From: Deltaproteobacteria bacterium
GTDB taxonomy: Bacteria; Desulfobacterota; GWC2-55-46; DRQE01
Length of the DNA: 39,874 bases
Direction: 5' to 3'
Assembly (NCBI GenBank): GCA_015492495.1
Contig: WGEY01000109.1
Span: forward strand, 1 to 39,874
Shown here: in pieces, positions 33,175-39,874 of the stretch
How positions within the stretch are numbered: the first letter of the stretch is position 1
Layout: the number at the start of each line of letters is the position of its first letter
Program-made: the position numbers and the translations under genes
Notes under the pieces: generated by a model
The model's database searches: none
Told to the model about the DNA's origin: nothing
Seen by the model: the letters and a program-made list of their open reading frames with translations, nothing else

Positions 33175-33194
33175 AATTCTAACGCGTCAGAATT
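33175..33194. promoter_or_regulatory. 20-base near-perfect palindrome, candidate activator site
   Basis: AATTCT, then AACGCGTC, then AGAATT forms a 20-base palindrome with only one mismatched pair. It is centred about 155 bases upstream of the predicted sigma-54 start for fliL. Position and symmetry fit an enhancer site for a sigma-54 activator. Function is inference. Confidence 0.5.
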
Positions 33195-33224
33195 ATGACT
33201 GGAGCTTGGAGGAGGGCTTGAATC

Positions 33225-33263
33225 AAAAAGGCCGGGGCACGGTGTGATTACCGTACCCCGGCC
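33225..33263 (-). terminator. Intrinsic terminator after flgE
   Basis: On the minus strand, GGCCGGGGTACGGT and ACCGTGCCCCGGCC form a 14-base-pair stem with one mismatch and a 6-base loop, followed directly by TTTTT. It begins ten bases after the flgE stop codon. It separates fliK-flgD-flgE from the fliL operon. Confidence 0.94.
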
Positions 33264-33272
33264 ACATGTTGC

Positions 33273-34919
33273 TTACCTCTTGAGGTTCACCAGCTCGCTC
33301 AGTATCTCGTCGGTTGTGGTTATGATCCTGGAGTTCGCCTGAAAACCGCGTTGCGCTGTGATCATGTTTATGAACTCAGAGGCAAGGTCCACGTTCGAGA
33401 GCTCGAGCGTGCTCGGCTGGATGGTACCCTTTCCGGCGCTGCCCGGTTCGCCAATGAGCGGCTGCCCGGAGTTGTATGTCTCCATGAAAAGCGACCTCCC
33501 TGCGCTTGAAAGCCCGTTCGTGCTTGGAAAGGTCGCAAGCAGCACCTGTGCCAGCGTCCTGCTCCTGCCGTTCGAGAATACACCCTCGATGAGTCCGTCC
33601 GAGTTTATGTTTATCCTTTGCAGTGACCCTGCGGCATAACCGTCCTGGTTCAGCAACGTGACCGCCGATGTTGTGCCGTACTGGGTCACCCCGTCCTTGC
33701 CGGTTCCACCCGATGTCGTGGGCGTGCCGAAGTCGAAGTCTATGGCCTGGTCCTGTGTGCCCCCGCCGGAGAAGTCGAAGCCTCCGGTGGGATACGTAAC
33801 ACCGCTATCGGAATAAAGGGCACCGCTCATGTTGAATGTGAGGCTGCCGTTGGCCTGGATCTGTGTGGTGCCGGTATAGCTGTCGTCAGAGTCCACCACG
33901 GCGTACCAGTCCCATACGTTTCCGTTGGAGGTCAGCGAGTCCTTTCTGAAGTACAGAGTTATGAGGTGCTCGTTTCCCAGCGAGTCGTAGACCGTCACGG
34001 GTACCGAGAAGTTCGACGTCTCCCCTGCCTTGGCCACGAAGAAGTCACCTGCAGCGTTGTCGCTCGATGCGCTCGAGCCCACGGCTATCGTGTCAGTCGT
34101 GGTATTGTTGAAGCCGAGTATGGTCGCGGCTGAGCTTCCCGTCCAGTCGAGCTGAAGCGTGGCCGAGTTTCCGGAGGGGTTGCTTATCGAGAACTTCCCC
34201 GTCTGGTCGTCGTATGTGACCGTGTACTGATCTGATATGCCGTTTTTGGCCTCCAGCGCGTTCTTTATGGCACCGGCCACGGTCTCGCCGCTGTATGCAT
34301 TACCAGAGGTGAGCCCGCCGTCGGATATGAGATCGGCCGTTACCCACGTGGTCCCGCCGTCCACGCTCATGCGTATGTCCTCGTTGCTGCCGGTCGTGAA
34401 GACGAATCCGGTCACCTCGGAGTTCGAGTCAAGGTTAGCCGACAGGGTTACAAGGGTCGTTGCGCTCGGCTCTATGGTACTCGCTGAGAGCTGTATGTCG
34501 GTTATCGAGTTCTGCAGAACCCCGGAGGAGTTCGCAACGTAACCCTGGACCACGAGGTCGCTCGGGTTGACAAGGTAACCGTCCTTGTCAAGGTGGAACT
34601 GTCCGGCCCTCGAATAGTAGGTGCCGGAAGGGTCGCTTAGTATGAAGAATCCGTCACCGCTTATGGCGAGGTCAAGCCCCGAGGTGGTGGTCTCGAATGC
34701 CCCTTGGCCGAAGGATCTTTCAACGGCCGCCATCTTCACACCAAGGCCTATCTCCGATGCGCCCGAGCCGCCCACGCTCTGGTTCAACACGTCCTCAAAA
34801 GAGACCCTGCTCCCCTTGAAACCCACTGTATTCAGGTTTGCTATGTTATTACCTATGACCGAAAGCGCCGACATATTGGCGTTCAGTCCGCTTATTCCCG
34901 TGAACAATGAAGTCTGCAT
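33273..34919 (-). CDS. flgE: FlgE, flagellar hook protein
   Basis: A 548-residue hook subunit. The N-terminal axial motif NIANLNTVGFKGSRVSFEDV lies near residues 28-47; LDLAISGDGFFILSDPSGTY follows near 82-101. The C-terminal helix has FINMITAQRGFQANSRII. The central domains are Ser/Thr/Gly-rich and longer than in enteric FlgE (402 residues), as is common in other phyla. It polymerises under FlgD and its length is controlled by FliK. The start is ATG at 34919 behind AAAGGAGGGG. It is the last gene of its unit, with a terminator ten bases downstream. Confidence 0.97.
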   Translation of the reverse strand: MQTSLFTGISGLNANMSALSVIGNNIANLNTVGFKGSRVSFEDVLNQSVGGSGASEIGLGVKMAAVERSFGQGAFETTTSGLDLAISGDGFFILSDPSGTYYSRAGQFHLDKDGYLVNPSDLVVQGYVANSSGVLQNSITDIQLSASTIEPSATTLVTLSANLDSNSEVTGFVFTTGSNEDIRMSVDGGTTWVTADLISDGGLTSGNAYSGETVAGAIKNALEAKNGISDQYTVTYDDQTGKFSISNPSGNSATLQLDWTGSSAATILGFNNTTTDTIAVGSSASSDNAAGDFFVAKAGETSNFSVPVTVYDSLGNEHLITLYFRKDSLTSNGNVWDWYAVVDSDDSYTGTTQIQANGSLTFNMSGALYSDSGVTYPTGGFDFSGGGTQDQAIDFDFGTPTTSGGTGKDGVTQYGTTSAVTLLNQDGYAAGSLQRININSDGLIEGVFSNGRSRTLAQVLLATFPSTNGLSSAGRSLFMETYNSGQPLIGEPGSAGKGTIQPSTLELSNVDLASEFINMITAQRGFQANSRIITTTDEILSELVNLKR

Positions 34920-34940
34920 TGTTACCCCTCCTTTTTATAT

Positions 34941-35594
34941 CTAATATATTTCCTTAACCTTATCGATCGGAACGAGGTTGCTGCCCACAGAAAGGTATGG
35001 CTTGCCGTCTTCATAGTAGACGCCGGTTACGATGTCGCTGGTATAAGGCACGACCTTTACAGGCGTACCTTGACCGTCCAGGGCGCTCACAGTAAACGAG
35101 TATGCACCCGGCCCAAGGAGATTACCGTTAGAGTCCCTGCCGTCCCATACCGCCTGGTAGCTTCCCGCGGGTCCCCCCTGTGTGCTGATAGATCTCACGG
35201 TCCTTCCGCTGGCGTCGTGCACCGTAAGCAGCACCTCATTTGCAGAGCCTTCGAGTTCGTAGCCGAGGGATACCGGCTCTCCCCTGTAATCAAAGGCATC
35301 TCCTTCGGTCGTTACGACCCTGCCGACCAGACTTGATACAGAGAAGTTCTTCAATGAGGCGATACTGTCTGAGACGTTGCCCATCTCGAGCTGAAGGTTC
35401 TGTATCCCCTCGAGCGAGCTGAACTGTGCAAGCTGAGCCACGAACTCCGTGTTCTCGAGCGGATCGAGCGGGTCCTGATTCTCGAGCTGCGCCACGAGGA
35501 GCTTGAGAAACGCCTCCTTGCCGACCTCCTTTCTTACGGCCGGTTTAAACAGCGCGCTGTCGTCTGCCGCTGAATAAATGCCGCTTATCTCCAT
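34941..35594 (-). CDS. flgD: FlgD, hook-capping scaffold
   Basis: A 217-residue protein. The conserved N-terminal segment has FLKLLVAQLENQDPLDP near residues 29-45 and VAQLAQFSSLEGIQNLQ after it. The C-terminal half has the FlgD Ig-like and Tudor-like folds, including YQAVWDGRDSNGNLLGPGAY. FlgD caps the growing hook and is discarded when the hook is finished. The ATG at 35594 has GGGAGG upstream. It lies between fliK and flgE. Confidence 0.96.
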   Translation of the reverse strand: MEISGIYSAADDSALFKPAVRKEVGKEAFLKLLVAQLENQDPLDPLENTEFVAQLAQFSSLEGIQNLQLEMGNVSDSIASLKNFSVSSLVGRVVTTEGDAFDYRGEPVSLGYELEGSANEVLLTVHDASGRTVRSISTQGGPAGSYQAVWDGRDSNGNLLGPGAYSFTVSALDGQGTPVKVVPYTSDIVTGVYYEDGKPYLSVGSNLVPIDKVKEIY

Positions 35595-35849
35595 TCAATC
35601 ACCTCCCTGCGCCGAAGCGTGCCGGCTGATACCTTCTTCCGGTCGGCGCCCTTGCTTTTCACTCTGAAAGAGCCATTCCGTGTAATCTTTTCCCGCAACT
35701 TGAAGCGGGCTAGGACGACAAATTGAAGCTCCTTGCAGCTTGCTGCAGTAAATGCCTGCCTGTGCGGGCGGACCGCACGCAAACAGGCGCTCGCGATGCA
35801 TGTTCAATGTACCCAAGGCTCCCGCGCGGATTATCGCAAGAAGCCTCCA
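35595..35849. other. 255-base spacer between fliK and flgD with repeat-like palindromes
   Basis: Two short minus-strand frames are open here but overlap each other and the flgD start, and neither resembles a protein. The stretch carries a GCCTG...CAGGC palindrome (35754-35788), an AAGCT...AGCTT palindrome near 35727-35742, and a CCCGC/GCGGG hairpin near 35695-35710. I see no terminator or promoter, so flgD is probably transcribed through from fliK. Confidence 0.45.
35754..35788. repeat. Candidate REP-like extragenic palindrome
   Basis: The outer arms GCCTG/CAGGC and an inner GTGCGG/CCGCAC stem form an imperfect hairpin with an internal loop. CCTGCCTG-rich palindromes of this form are often dispersed in intergenic regions of bacterial genomes. 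A related, shorter one is at 32958-32977. Confidence 0.45.
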
Positions 35850-37442
35850 TCAGGCGAAGATATCTATACCGCTGCCGCGCGAAGCGGTGTTGATCCCTTG
35901 AAGCAGCCGGACCGGCTGCTCCGGAACATCCCGGTGCATTGGCTTAAGTGAAGACGCATCGGGACGGCCACCGTCCCCAAAATCCGAAAACTGTCTATCC
36001 CCGTGCGCGGCGGCCTGGGACCAGCCGCTGCCGAGCTCTATGGTGTACTTATCGAGCGTAAGCCCGTGCTGAGAGAATATTTCCCTGAGCCTCACAGCAT
36101 CGGCCTCGAGTACACTCTTTACCATCAGGTTGTCGACGGTAATCCTTGTCTTCACACCGCCGTCGTCATCAACCCTTATCCGTATGCGCAACTCACCGAG
36201 GCTTGCGGGATGCAGCTTAACCCTGGCCTCCCTCCCCCCCTGGGCGAGGCTCAGCCTGACCCCGTTGTCAAGCTGCAAAAAGAGGCCCTCGCCCGTCTGA
36301 CGTAACCTGGCATGCCCGGTCGACGGAGCGGCCTCCTTCACCACTCCGTGCATAACCTCGTCCGCATCAACGTTGGAGATTGGCCCGTTCCCTGCACCGG
36401 CCTTGCCATACTCCGCGAACCTGGAACCATGATTATCCTTTTGAGCCGCTGTACGGGCTTCGGTAAACAGAGGCGCCTTGGCGGAATCAAATGAAGCCGA
36501 CAGATAGGGCTCGCCCACACCAGACTTGATTAACAGCCCGTCCTCAATGCCGGCATCAACCCCGTCCACTTCATCAAAGACCGGCTCCTTTTCCGGAGCG
36601 ATCTTTTGTTCCGAAGCATGCTTTCGAAGAGCCGTATTGAGCCTAGCCTGTCCAACAGAAGCTTCCAGGGAGGAAAGGTTAGAAGGGTGCTCCCCGGTCC
36701 GGAACTGGAACTCTCCTTGTACGTCTTTCTCTGATGCCTTAACCCCGAGGAACTCCAAAAGTCCCTTAACCTCCTCTGGTCTGCCATAGCCCCGGGGCTG
36801 CTTCTTATCCACGGGCGAAGCCCCCGCCACATCGGAAACATCGGCCCTGTTCCCACCGCCTGCAACCCGCGCTTCACCATTGCGCAGATCGATCTTAAAA
36901 GCATCTTTTGGAGAATGGTTGCCAATACCCGGCTGGGGTGGGACAGTGCGTGCGGCCTCGACCTTCATGCCGTCTGGTGTTTCACCGGGCACTTCGATAC
37001 CGGCCTCCACACCATCCACCTCTGCCATATCCTTAAAGGAGCTACTCAACGGCCCACTGATCACCCCGGCGTCACGTCCGGTCTCGGCCCGGGGCTCTGT
37101 GCGGATGTCCTGTGGGGCTGCGGCGGCCTTTACTTCAACACCAGCGGTGAGTCCACCGCCTGATTCTGTCAAGGTAACAGACTCAGACACATCCCCCTCC
37201 AGGTGCTCCTTCGAATCCCAACCCGCCTTGTCAACGCCTCCGGTACCCGCTGGCTCGCCTGCAGGCTCACCCCGTATCTCTTCCGATGTTGAAAGGTGCT
37301 GAGAAAAGCCAGCTGTTGAAGATGAATCCATGGCGCGATCATCCCCAATGGGACGCATACCTGCGGAGGAGGTGCGGGGGCGTGCGTCCCCCCCGATCAA
37401 TACGCCAACAGTCTGAGTCGTCTGAATGAAAAGACCGTCCAT
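35850..37442 (-). CDS. fliK: FliK, hook-length control protein
   Basis: About 530 residues, starting at ATG 37442 (MDGLFIQTTQTV), 37 bases from a predicted sigma-54 start. A longer frame to 37541 would begin upstream of that promoter and is rejected. The first three-quarters are disordered and rich in Gly, Glu, Ala and Asp, as expected for the ruler part. The C-terminal FliK switch domain has VKLHPASLGELRIRIRVDDD, followed by an alpha-helical region and a Gly/Ser-rich tail. It measures hook length and triggers the FlhB switch to filament export. Conservation is low apart from the C-terminal domain, as usual for FliK. Confidence 0.93.
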   Translation of the reverse strand: MDGLFIQTTQTVGVLIGGDARPRTSSAGMRPIGDDRAMDSSSTAGFSQHLSTSEEIRGEPAGEPAGTGGVDKAGWDSKEHLEGDVSESVTLTESGGGLTAGVEVKAAAAPQDIRTEPRAETGRDAGVISGPLSSSFKDMAEVDGVEAGIEVPGETPDGMKVEAARTVPPQPGIGNHSPKDAFKIDLRNGEARVAGGGNRADVSDVAGASPVDKKQPRGYGRPEEVKGLLEFLGVKASEKDVQGEFQFRTGEHPSNLSSLEASVGQARLNTALRKHASEQKIAPEKEPVFDEVDGVDAGIEDGLLIKSGVGEPYLSASFDSAKAPLFTEARTAAQKDNHGSRFAEYGKAGAGNGPISNVDADEVMHGVVKEAAPSTGHARLRQTGEGLFLQLDNGVRLSLAQGGREARVKLHPASLGELRIRIRVDDDGGVKTRITVDNLMVKSVLEADAVRLREIFSQHGLTLDKYTIELGSGWSQAAAHGDRQFSDFGDGGRPDASSLKPMHRDVPEQPVRLLQGINTASRGSGIDIFA

Positions 37443-37490
37443 CGAAACCTCTGTCTTGCGGTTAAAGACCACCTGACGGTCCTTATGATA

Positions 37491-37506
37491 TGCAACCAGC
37501 GTGCCA
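37491..37506 (-). promoter_or_regulatory. Sigma-54 promoter for fliK-flgD-flgE
   Basis: On the minus strand this reads TGGCACGCTGGTTGCA, an exact match to TGGCAC-N5-TTGCA. Predicted start is near 37480, 37 bases before the fliK ATG. It settles the start choice for fliK. Confidence 0.92.
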
Positions 37507-37686
37507 GCTGGCTTGTGGCAAGTTTTCTTCTTACAAATCAAATAGTTGGAAGGATCAAAAAGGCCCTATGACGGGGAATTGGATCAGCAGGGCAGGCACA
37601 ATGTTCCTATGGTGGAAATTTTGTTCCGCCCATGAAGCGGAGAGTCGGGCGAAAGTGGATCTATCTGGGAATCTCCATCGGGGGGA

Positions 37687-38253
37687 TCACCTCAAGGGCT
37701 TGCTCATCAGCTGACTGAACCTTACGGACTTCTCCACCGCTACCATCGAGAGTATCTTGCCGGCCTTCTTTTCCTTCATCGTTGAAAGTATCATAACGGC
37801 CATCTTCTCATCCAGTTTTTCGAGTCGGGCGGCGGCGTCCTCTGGCGGCATGGATTCATATATCTTAACGATCCTCTGGGTCCGCCTGCTATTGGCCTCA
37901 TCTATCCTGCTGAGCGCCTTGTCGAGCTCGGCACGCAGCTTCTTGAGTTCCAGCATCCTTTCGTCGATCCCTTTTCTTATGGTGGTAAGCCTCTGCTCGA
38001 GGTTGGCCAAGGCCTCCTCCCTGCGGTCGAGCTCCTTCTCTCTTCGCCGTATGGCCTCAAGCAACCCCTTCTCCTCCTTGGTCACTATGCCATGCGAATC
38101 AGGACCTCTCCTCTCAACCTTCGGCTCGCTGCGGGCCAAACCCTCTTCTGCATGCACCGGGCTGTAATCGAAAAGACCGGATGTGGCCATGAGCCACCCG
38201 AGAAACAGAACCATCTTCAAAGAAAAGATTATTGTAAGAAGTCTAAACCCCAT
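37687..38253 (-). CDS. MotE-like periplasmic protein (MgtE-N-related domain)
   Basis: About 188 residues. The N-terminus is a membrane anchor or signal (LLTIIFSLKMVLFLGWLMAT). A long coiled coil at about 60-125 follows (EKELDRREEALANLEQRLTT), then the C-terminal domain YESMPPEDAAARLEKLDEKM and AVMILSTMKEKKAGKILSMV, which matches the MgtE intracellular N-terminal fold shared by MotE proteins. MotE in other flagellar loci acts as a chaperone or partner for the MotC/FliL-type stator system. The ATG at 38253 overlaps fliJ by 11 bases; a TTG at 38271 is an alternative. The gene ends the fliI-fliJ unit. Confidence 0.8.
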   Translation of the reverse strand: MGFRLLTIIFSLKMVLFLGWLMATSGLFDYSPVHAEEGLARSEPKVERRGPDSHGIVTKEEKGLLEAIRRREKELDRREEALANLEQRLTTIRKGIDERMLELKKLRAELDKALSRIDEANSRRTQRIVKIYESMPPEDAAARLEKLDEKMAVMILSTMKEKKAGKILSMVAVEKSVRFSQLMSKPLR

Positions 38254-38698
38254 CTTTCTTGTTCCTTGCAAACCTAAGGGCCGCGATCTCGTCGGTGTCC
38301 TTCTGCTCAGCCCTGTTGGCCTCCACCCTGTACGACTCCAGCGACCTCTCCTTTACGAGCTCAACGGTCTTCTTGGCCTTTGAGGACTCTACAAGTTCCT
38401 TCCTTTTCAGCTCGTATGCGGCCCTGAGCTCGTTGACGATCTTTTTCTGCTCCTCTATGTAGTGCTTTAGGCTGTTGATGTAATTGTAGTGGAGGTTCAA
38501 CTCGGTCGTTCCGCCTCCCTCTTCCTTCAGCCTGTCGAGCTCATAGACGGACTTCTGGTAGGCATCCCTGAGCGTTTCCAGCTTTCCCTCTTCCTCTTCC
38601 AGCATCCTGCCGGCCTCCAGGAAGTCCCTTCTGAAGAGCTCTTCCATCCTTTTCCTGTACTCAAGGAGCGGCTCGAGTTTGAAGACGAATTTTTGCAC
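38243..38698 (-). CDS. fliJ: FliJ, export ATPase stalk protein
   Basis: About 151 residues. I choose GTG 38698 because the protein then starts MQKFVFKLEPLLEYRKRMEE, the usual FliJ N-terminus. A frame from 38728 (TTG) adds ten atypical residues. Almost the whole protein is a two-helix antiparallel coiled coil, FliJ-like in length. It sits in the centre of the FliI hexamer and connects it to FlhA. It follows fliI and overlaps the MotE-like gene, which confirms the assignment despite low conservation. Confidence 0.9.
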   Translation of the reverse strand: MQKFVFKLEPLLEYRKRMEELFRRDFLEAGRMLEEEEGKLETLRDAYQKSVYELDRLKEEGGGTTELNLHYNYINSLKHYIEEQKKIVNELRAAYELKRKELVESSKAKKTVELVKERSLESYRVEANRAEQKDTDEIAALRFARNKKDGV

Positions 38699-38789
38699 CT
38701 TTAAAACCCCGTACAGAAGATCCTGCAAAAGCGGCAGGAGGTCTCCGAGTTTAAAGTACTCCCCCGGGAATCAAACAATCCCGGCCGTA

Positions 38790-39874
38790 TCACCCCACGA
38801 TCCCGTAGAGCATCTGAACGCTGTCCTCGTAGTCGGCCATCTCTGTCATATTCTGGCAGAGGAAGCTGTTAATCTTGTCGATAAGCCCTATAGCCCTGTC
38901 CACCTTGGGGTCGCTTCCCTGCTTGTATGCGCCTATGCTTATGAGGTCATAGGCCTTCTTGTATGTGGCCATGATACTTTTGACCTCGCGCGCGAGCCTC
39001 ATATGCTCGGGTGAGACTATATCCATCATCACCCTGCTCACGCTCGAAAGGATATCGATCGCCGGATAGTGCCCCTGGCTTGCAAGTTCCCTTGTAAGGA
39101 CGATATGGCCGTCAAGTATCGCCCTGACCGCGTCGGCTATCGGATCATTGACGTCGTCACCCTCGGCAAGCACCGTATAGAAGGCGGTTATGGTCCCCGC
39201 CGATTCCGATGTGCCTGCCCTCTCCAGGAGCCGCGGCAACATGGCAAAGACCGACGGAGGATACCCCTTGGTCGCCGGCGGCTCACCCGTTGCAAGGCCG
39301 ACCTCGCGCTGGGCGCTGGCGAACCTCGTGACCGAGTCCATCATCAACAGTACGTTTCTGCCGCGGTCCCTGAAGTACTCGGCAACAGCCGTTGCAAGAA
39401 ACGCCGCCCTCATCCTTATGAGGGGGGGCTGGTCCGACGTGGCGACAACCACGACCGATCTCTTGAGACCTTCCTCTCCGAGGTCCTTCTCTATGAACTC
39501 CTTTACCTCCCTGCCCCTCTCCCCAACAAGGGCGATCACGCTCACATCGGCCTCTGTGCCGCGCGCCATCATACCCAGCAACACGCTCTTTCCCACACCG
39601 CTTCCTGCAAATATGCCTATCCTCTGTCCCTTGCCGACCGTCAGAAGACCGTTTATGGCCTTTATGCTGACATTCAACGGCTCTTCTATCCTCCTTCTCG
39701 CAAGCGGATTGGGCGGCTGGCTGTAAAGCGGGTATTCTCCGTCAAAGTCAATGGGGCCCAAACCGTCGATGGGCTCGCCGAGCCCGTCGATCGTGCGGCC
39801 CAGGAGATTTTCCCCTACCTTGACCCCCACCCCCTTCTTCTTTATGATGATCTTGCTGCCCGGCCCTATCCCCC
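38790..39874 (-). CDS. fliI: FliI, flagellar export ATPase (5' end outside the window)
   Basis: The C-terminal 361 codons of a type III secretion ATPase are present; the frame stays open to the right edge. Near the visible start is VGENLLGRTIDGLGEPIDGL. The Walker A motif is IGIFAGSGVGKSVLLGMMAR, and the family motifs SVIALVGERGREVKEFI and VLLMMDSVTRFASAQREVGL follow. The end is YEDSVQMLYGIVG. FliI hydrolyses ATP at the base of the export gate with FliH and FliJ. About 75-80 N-terminal residues are missing. fliH and fliG are expected to lie just outside the window. Confidence 0.97.
   Translation of the reverse strand, partial: GIGPGSKIIIKKKGVGVKVGENLLGRTIDGLGEPIDGLGPIDFDGEYPLYSQPPNPLARRRIEEPLNVSIKAINGLLTVGKGQRIGIFAGSGVGKSVLLGMMARGTEADVSVIALVGERGREVKEFIEKDLGEEGLKRSVVVVATSDQPPLIRMRAAFLATAVAEYFRDRGRNVLLMMDSVTRFASAQREVGLATGEPPATKGYPPSVFAMLPRLLERAGTSESAGTITAFYTVLAEGDDVNDPIADAVRAILDGHIVLTRELASQGHYPAIDILSSVSRVMMDIVSPEHMRLAREVKSIMATYKKAYDLISIGAYKQGSDPKVDRAIGLIDKINSFLCQNMTEMADYEDSVQMLYGIVG

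Noticed and set aside
37550-37580. Possible terminator after the MotE-like gene
   Set aside because: The minus strand has TTTTT after a CCC/GGG stem, but the stem has only three pairs, too weak to call.
1-39874. CRISPR arrays, insertion sequences, prophage genes, rRNA or tRNA genes
   Set aside because: I looked for regular direct repeats with spacers, transposase-like frames and RNA gene signatures and found none; the locus is a compact, intact core flagellar region.

Overview
The window is one contiguous flagellar and chemotaxis locus. Every convincing gene is on the minus strand, so transcription runs from high to low coordinates. The right edge cuts into fliI. FlgH and FlgI (L and P ring proteins) indicate a Gram-negative, two-membrane cell. 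FlhF and FlhG suggest a small, position-controlled (probably polar) set of flagella. There is no FlhDC, and sigma-54 and sigma-28 promoters are both readable. Together with CsrA/FliW and a short FlgJ lacking the muramidase domain, this suggests a deltaproteobacterial-type or Nitrospirota-like lineage. That placement is inference; no rRNA or taxonomic marker is present.

Layout from right to left: fliI (partial), fliJ and a MotE-like gene; then fliK-flgD-flgE behind a sigma-54 promoter and ending in a strong intrinsic terminator; then fliL-M-N-O-P-Q-R-flhB-flhA-flhF-flhG-fliA behind a second sigma-54 promoter; then a chemotaxis operon (HEAT-repeat gene, cheR, two cheY, cheZ, cheA, cheB) behind a sigma-28 promoter. 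Next come an mcp-cheW pair with its own sigma-28 promoter, an HDOD-domain gene with a sigma-28 promoter, and two small genes of unclear role. Then comes flgF-G-A-H-I-J behind a third sigma-54 promoter, and finally flgM-N-K-L-csrA-fliW behind a near-consensus sigma-28 promoter.

The promoters give an almost complete expression hierarchy from sequence alone. Sigma-54 drives rod, ring, hook, export and switch genes. The long export operon ends with fliA (sigma-28). FliA then drives chemotaxis genes, the receptor, hook-filament junction proteins, the anti-sigma factor FlgM and the CsrA/FliW flagellin-control pair. Genes expected but absent, presumably outside the window, are flgB, flgC, fliE-H, motA/B, flagellin, fliD, fliS and the sigma-54 activator.

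The parts least explained by standard annotation are: possible activator sites upstream of the sigma-54 promoters; a 900-base gap upstream of the mcp gene that holds a sigma-28 promoter plus a sigma-54-like site; a receptor with a duplicated PilJ-type sensor; a HEAT-repeat protein leading the chemotaxis operon; an FlhB with NPVH in place of NPTH at its cleavage motif; and a duplicated acidic segment in FliN.
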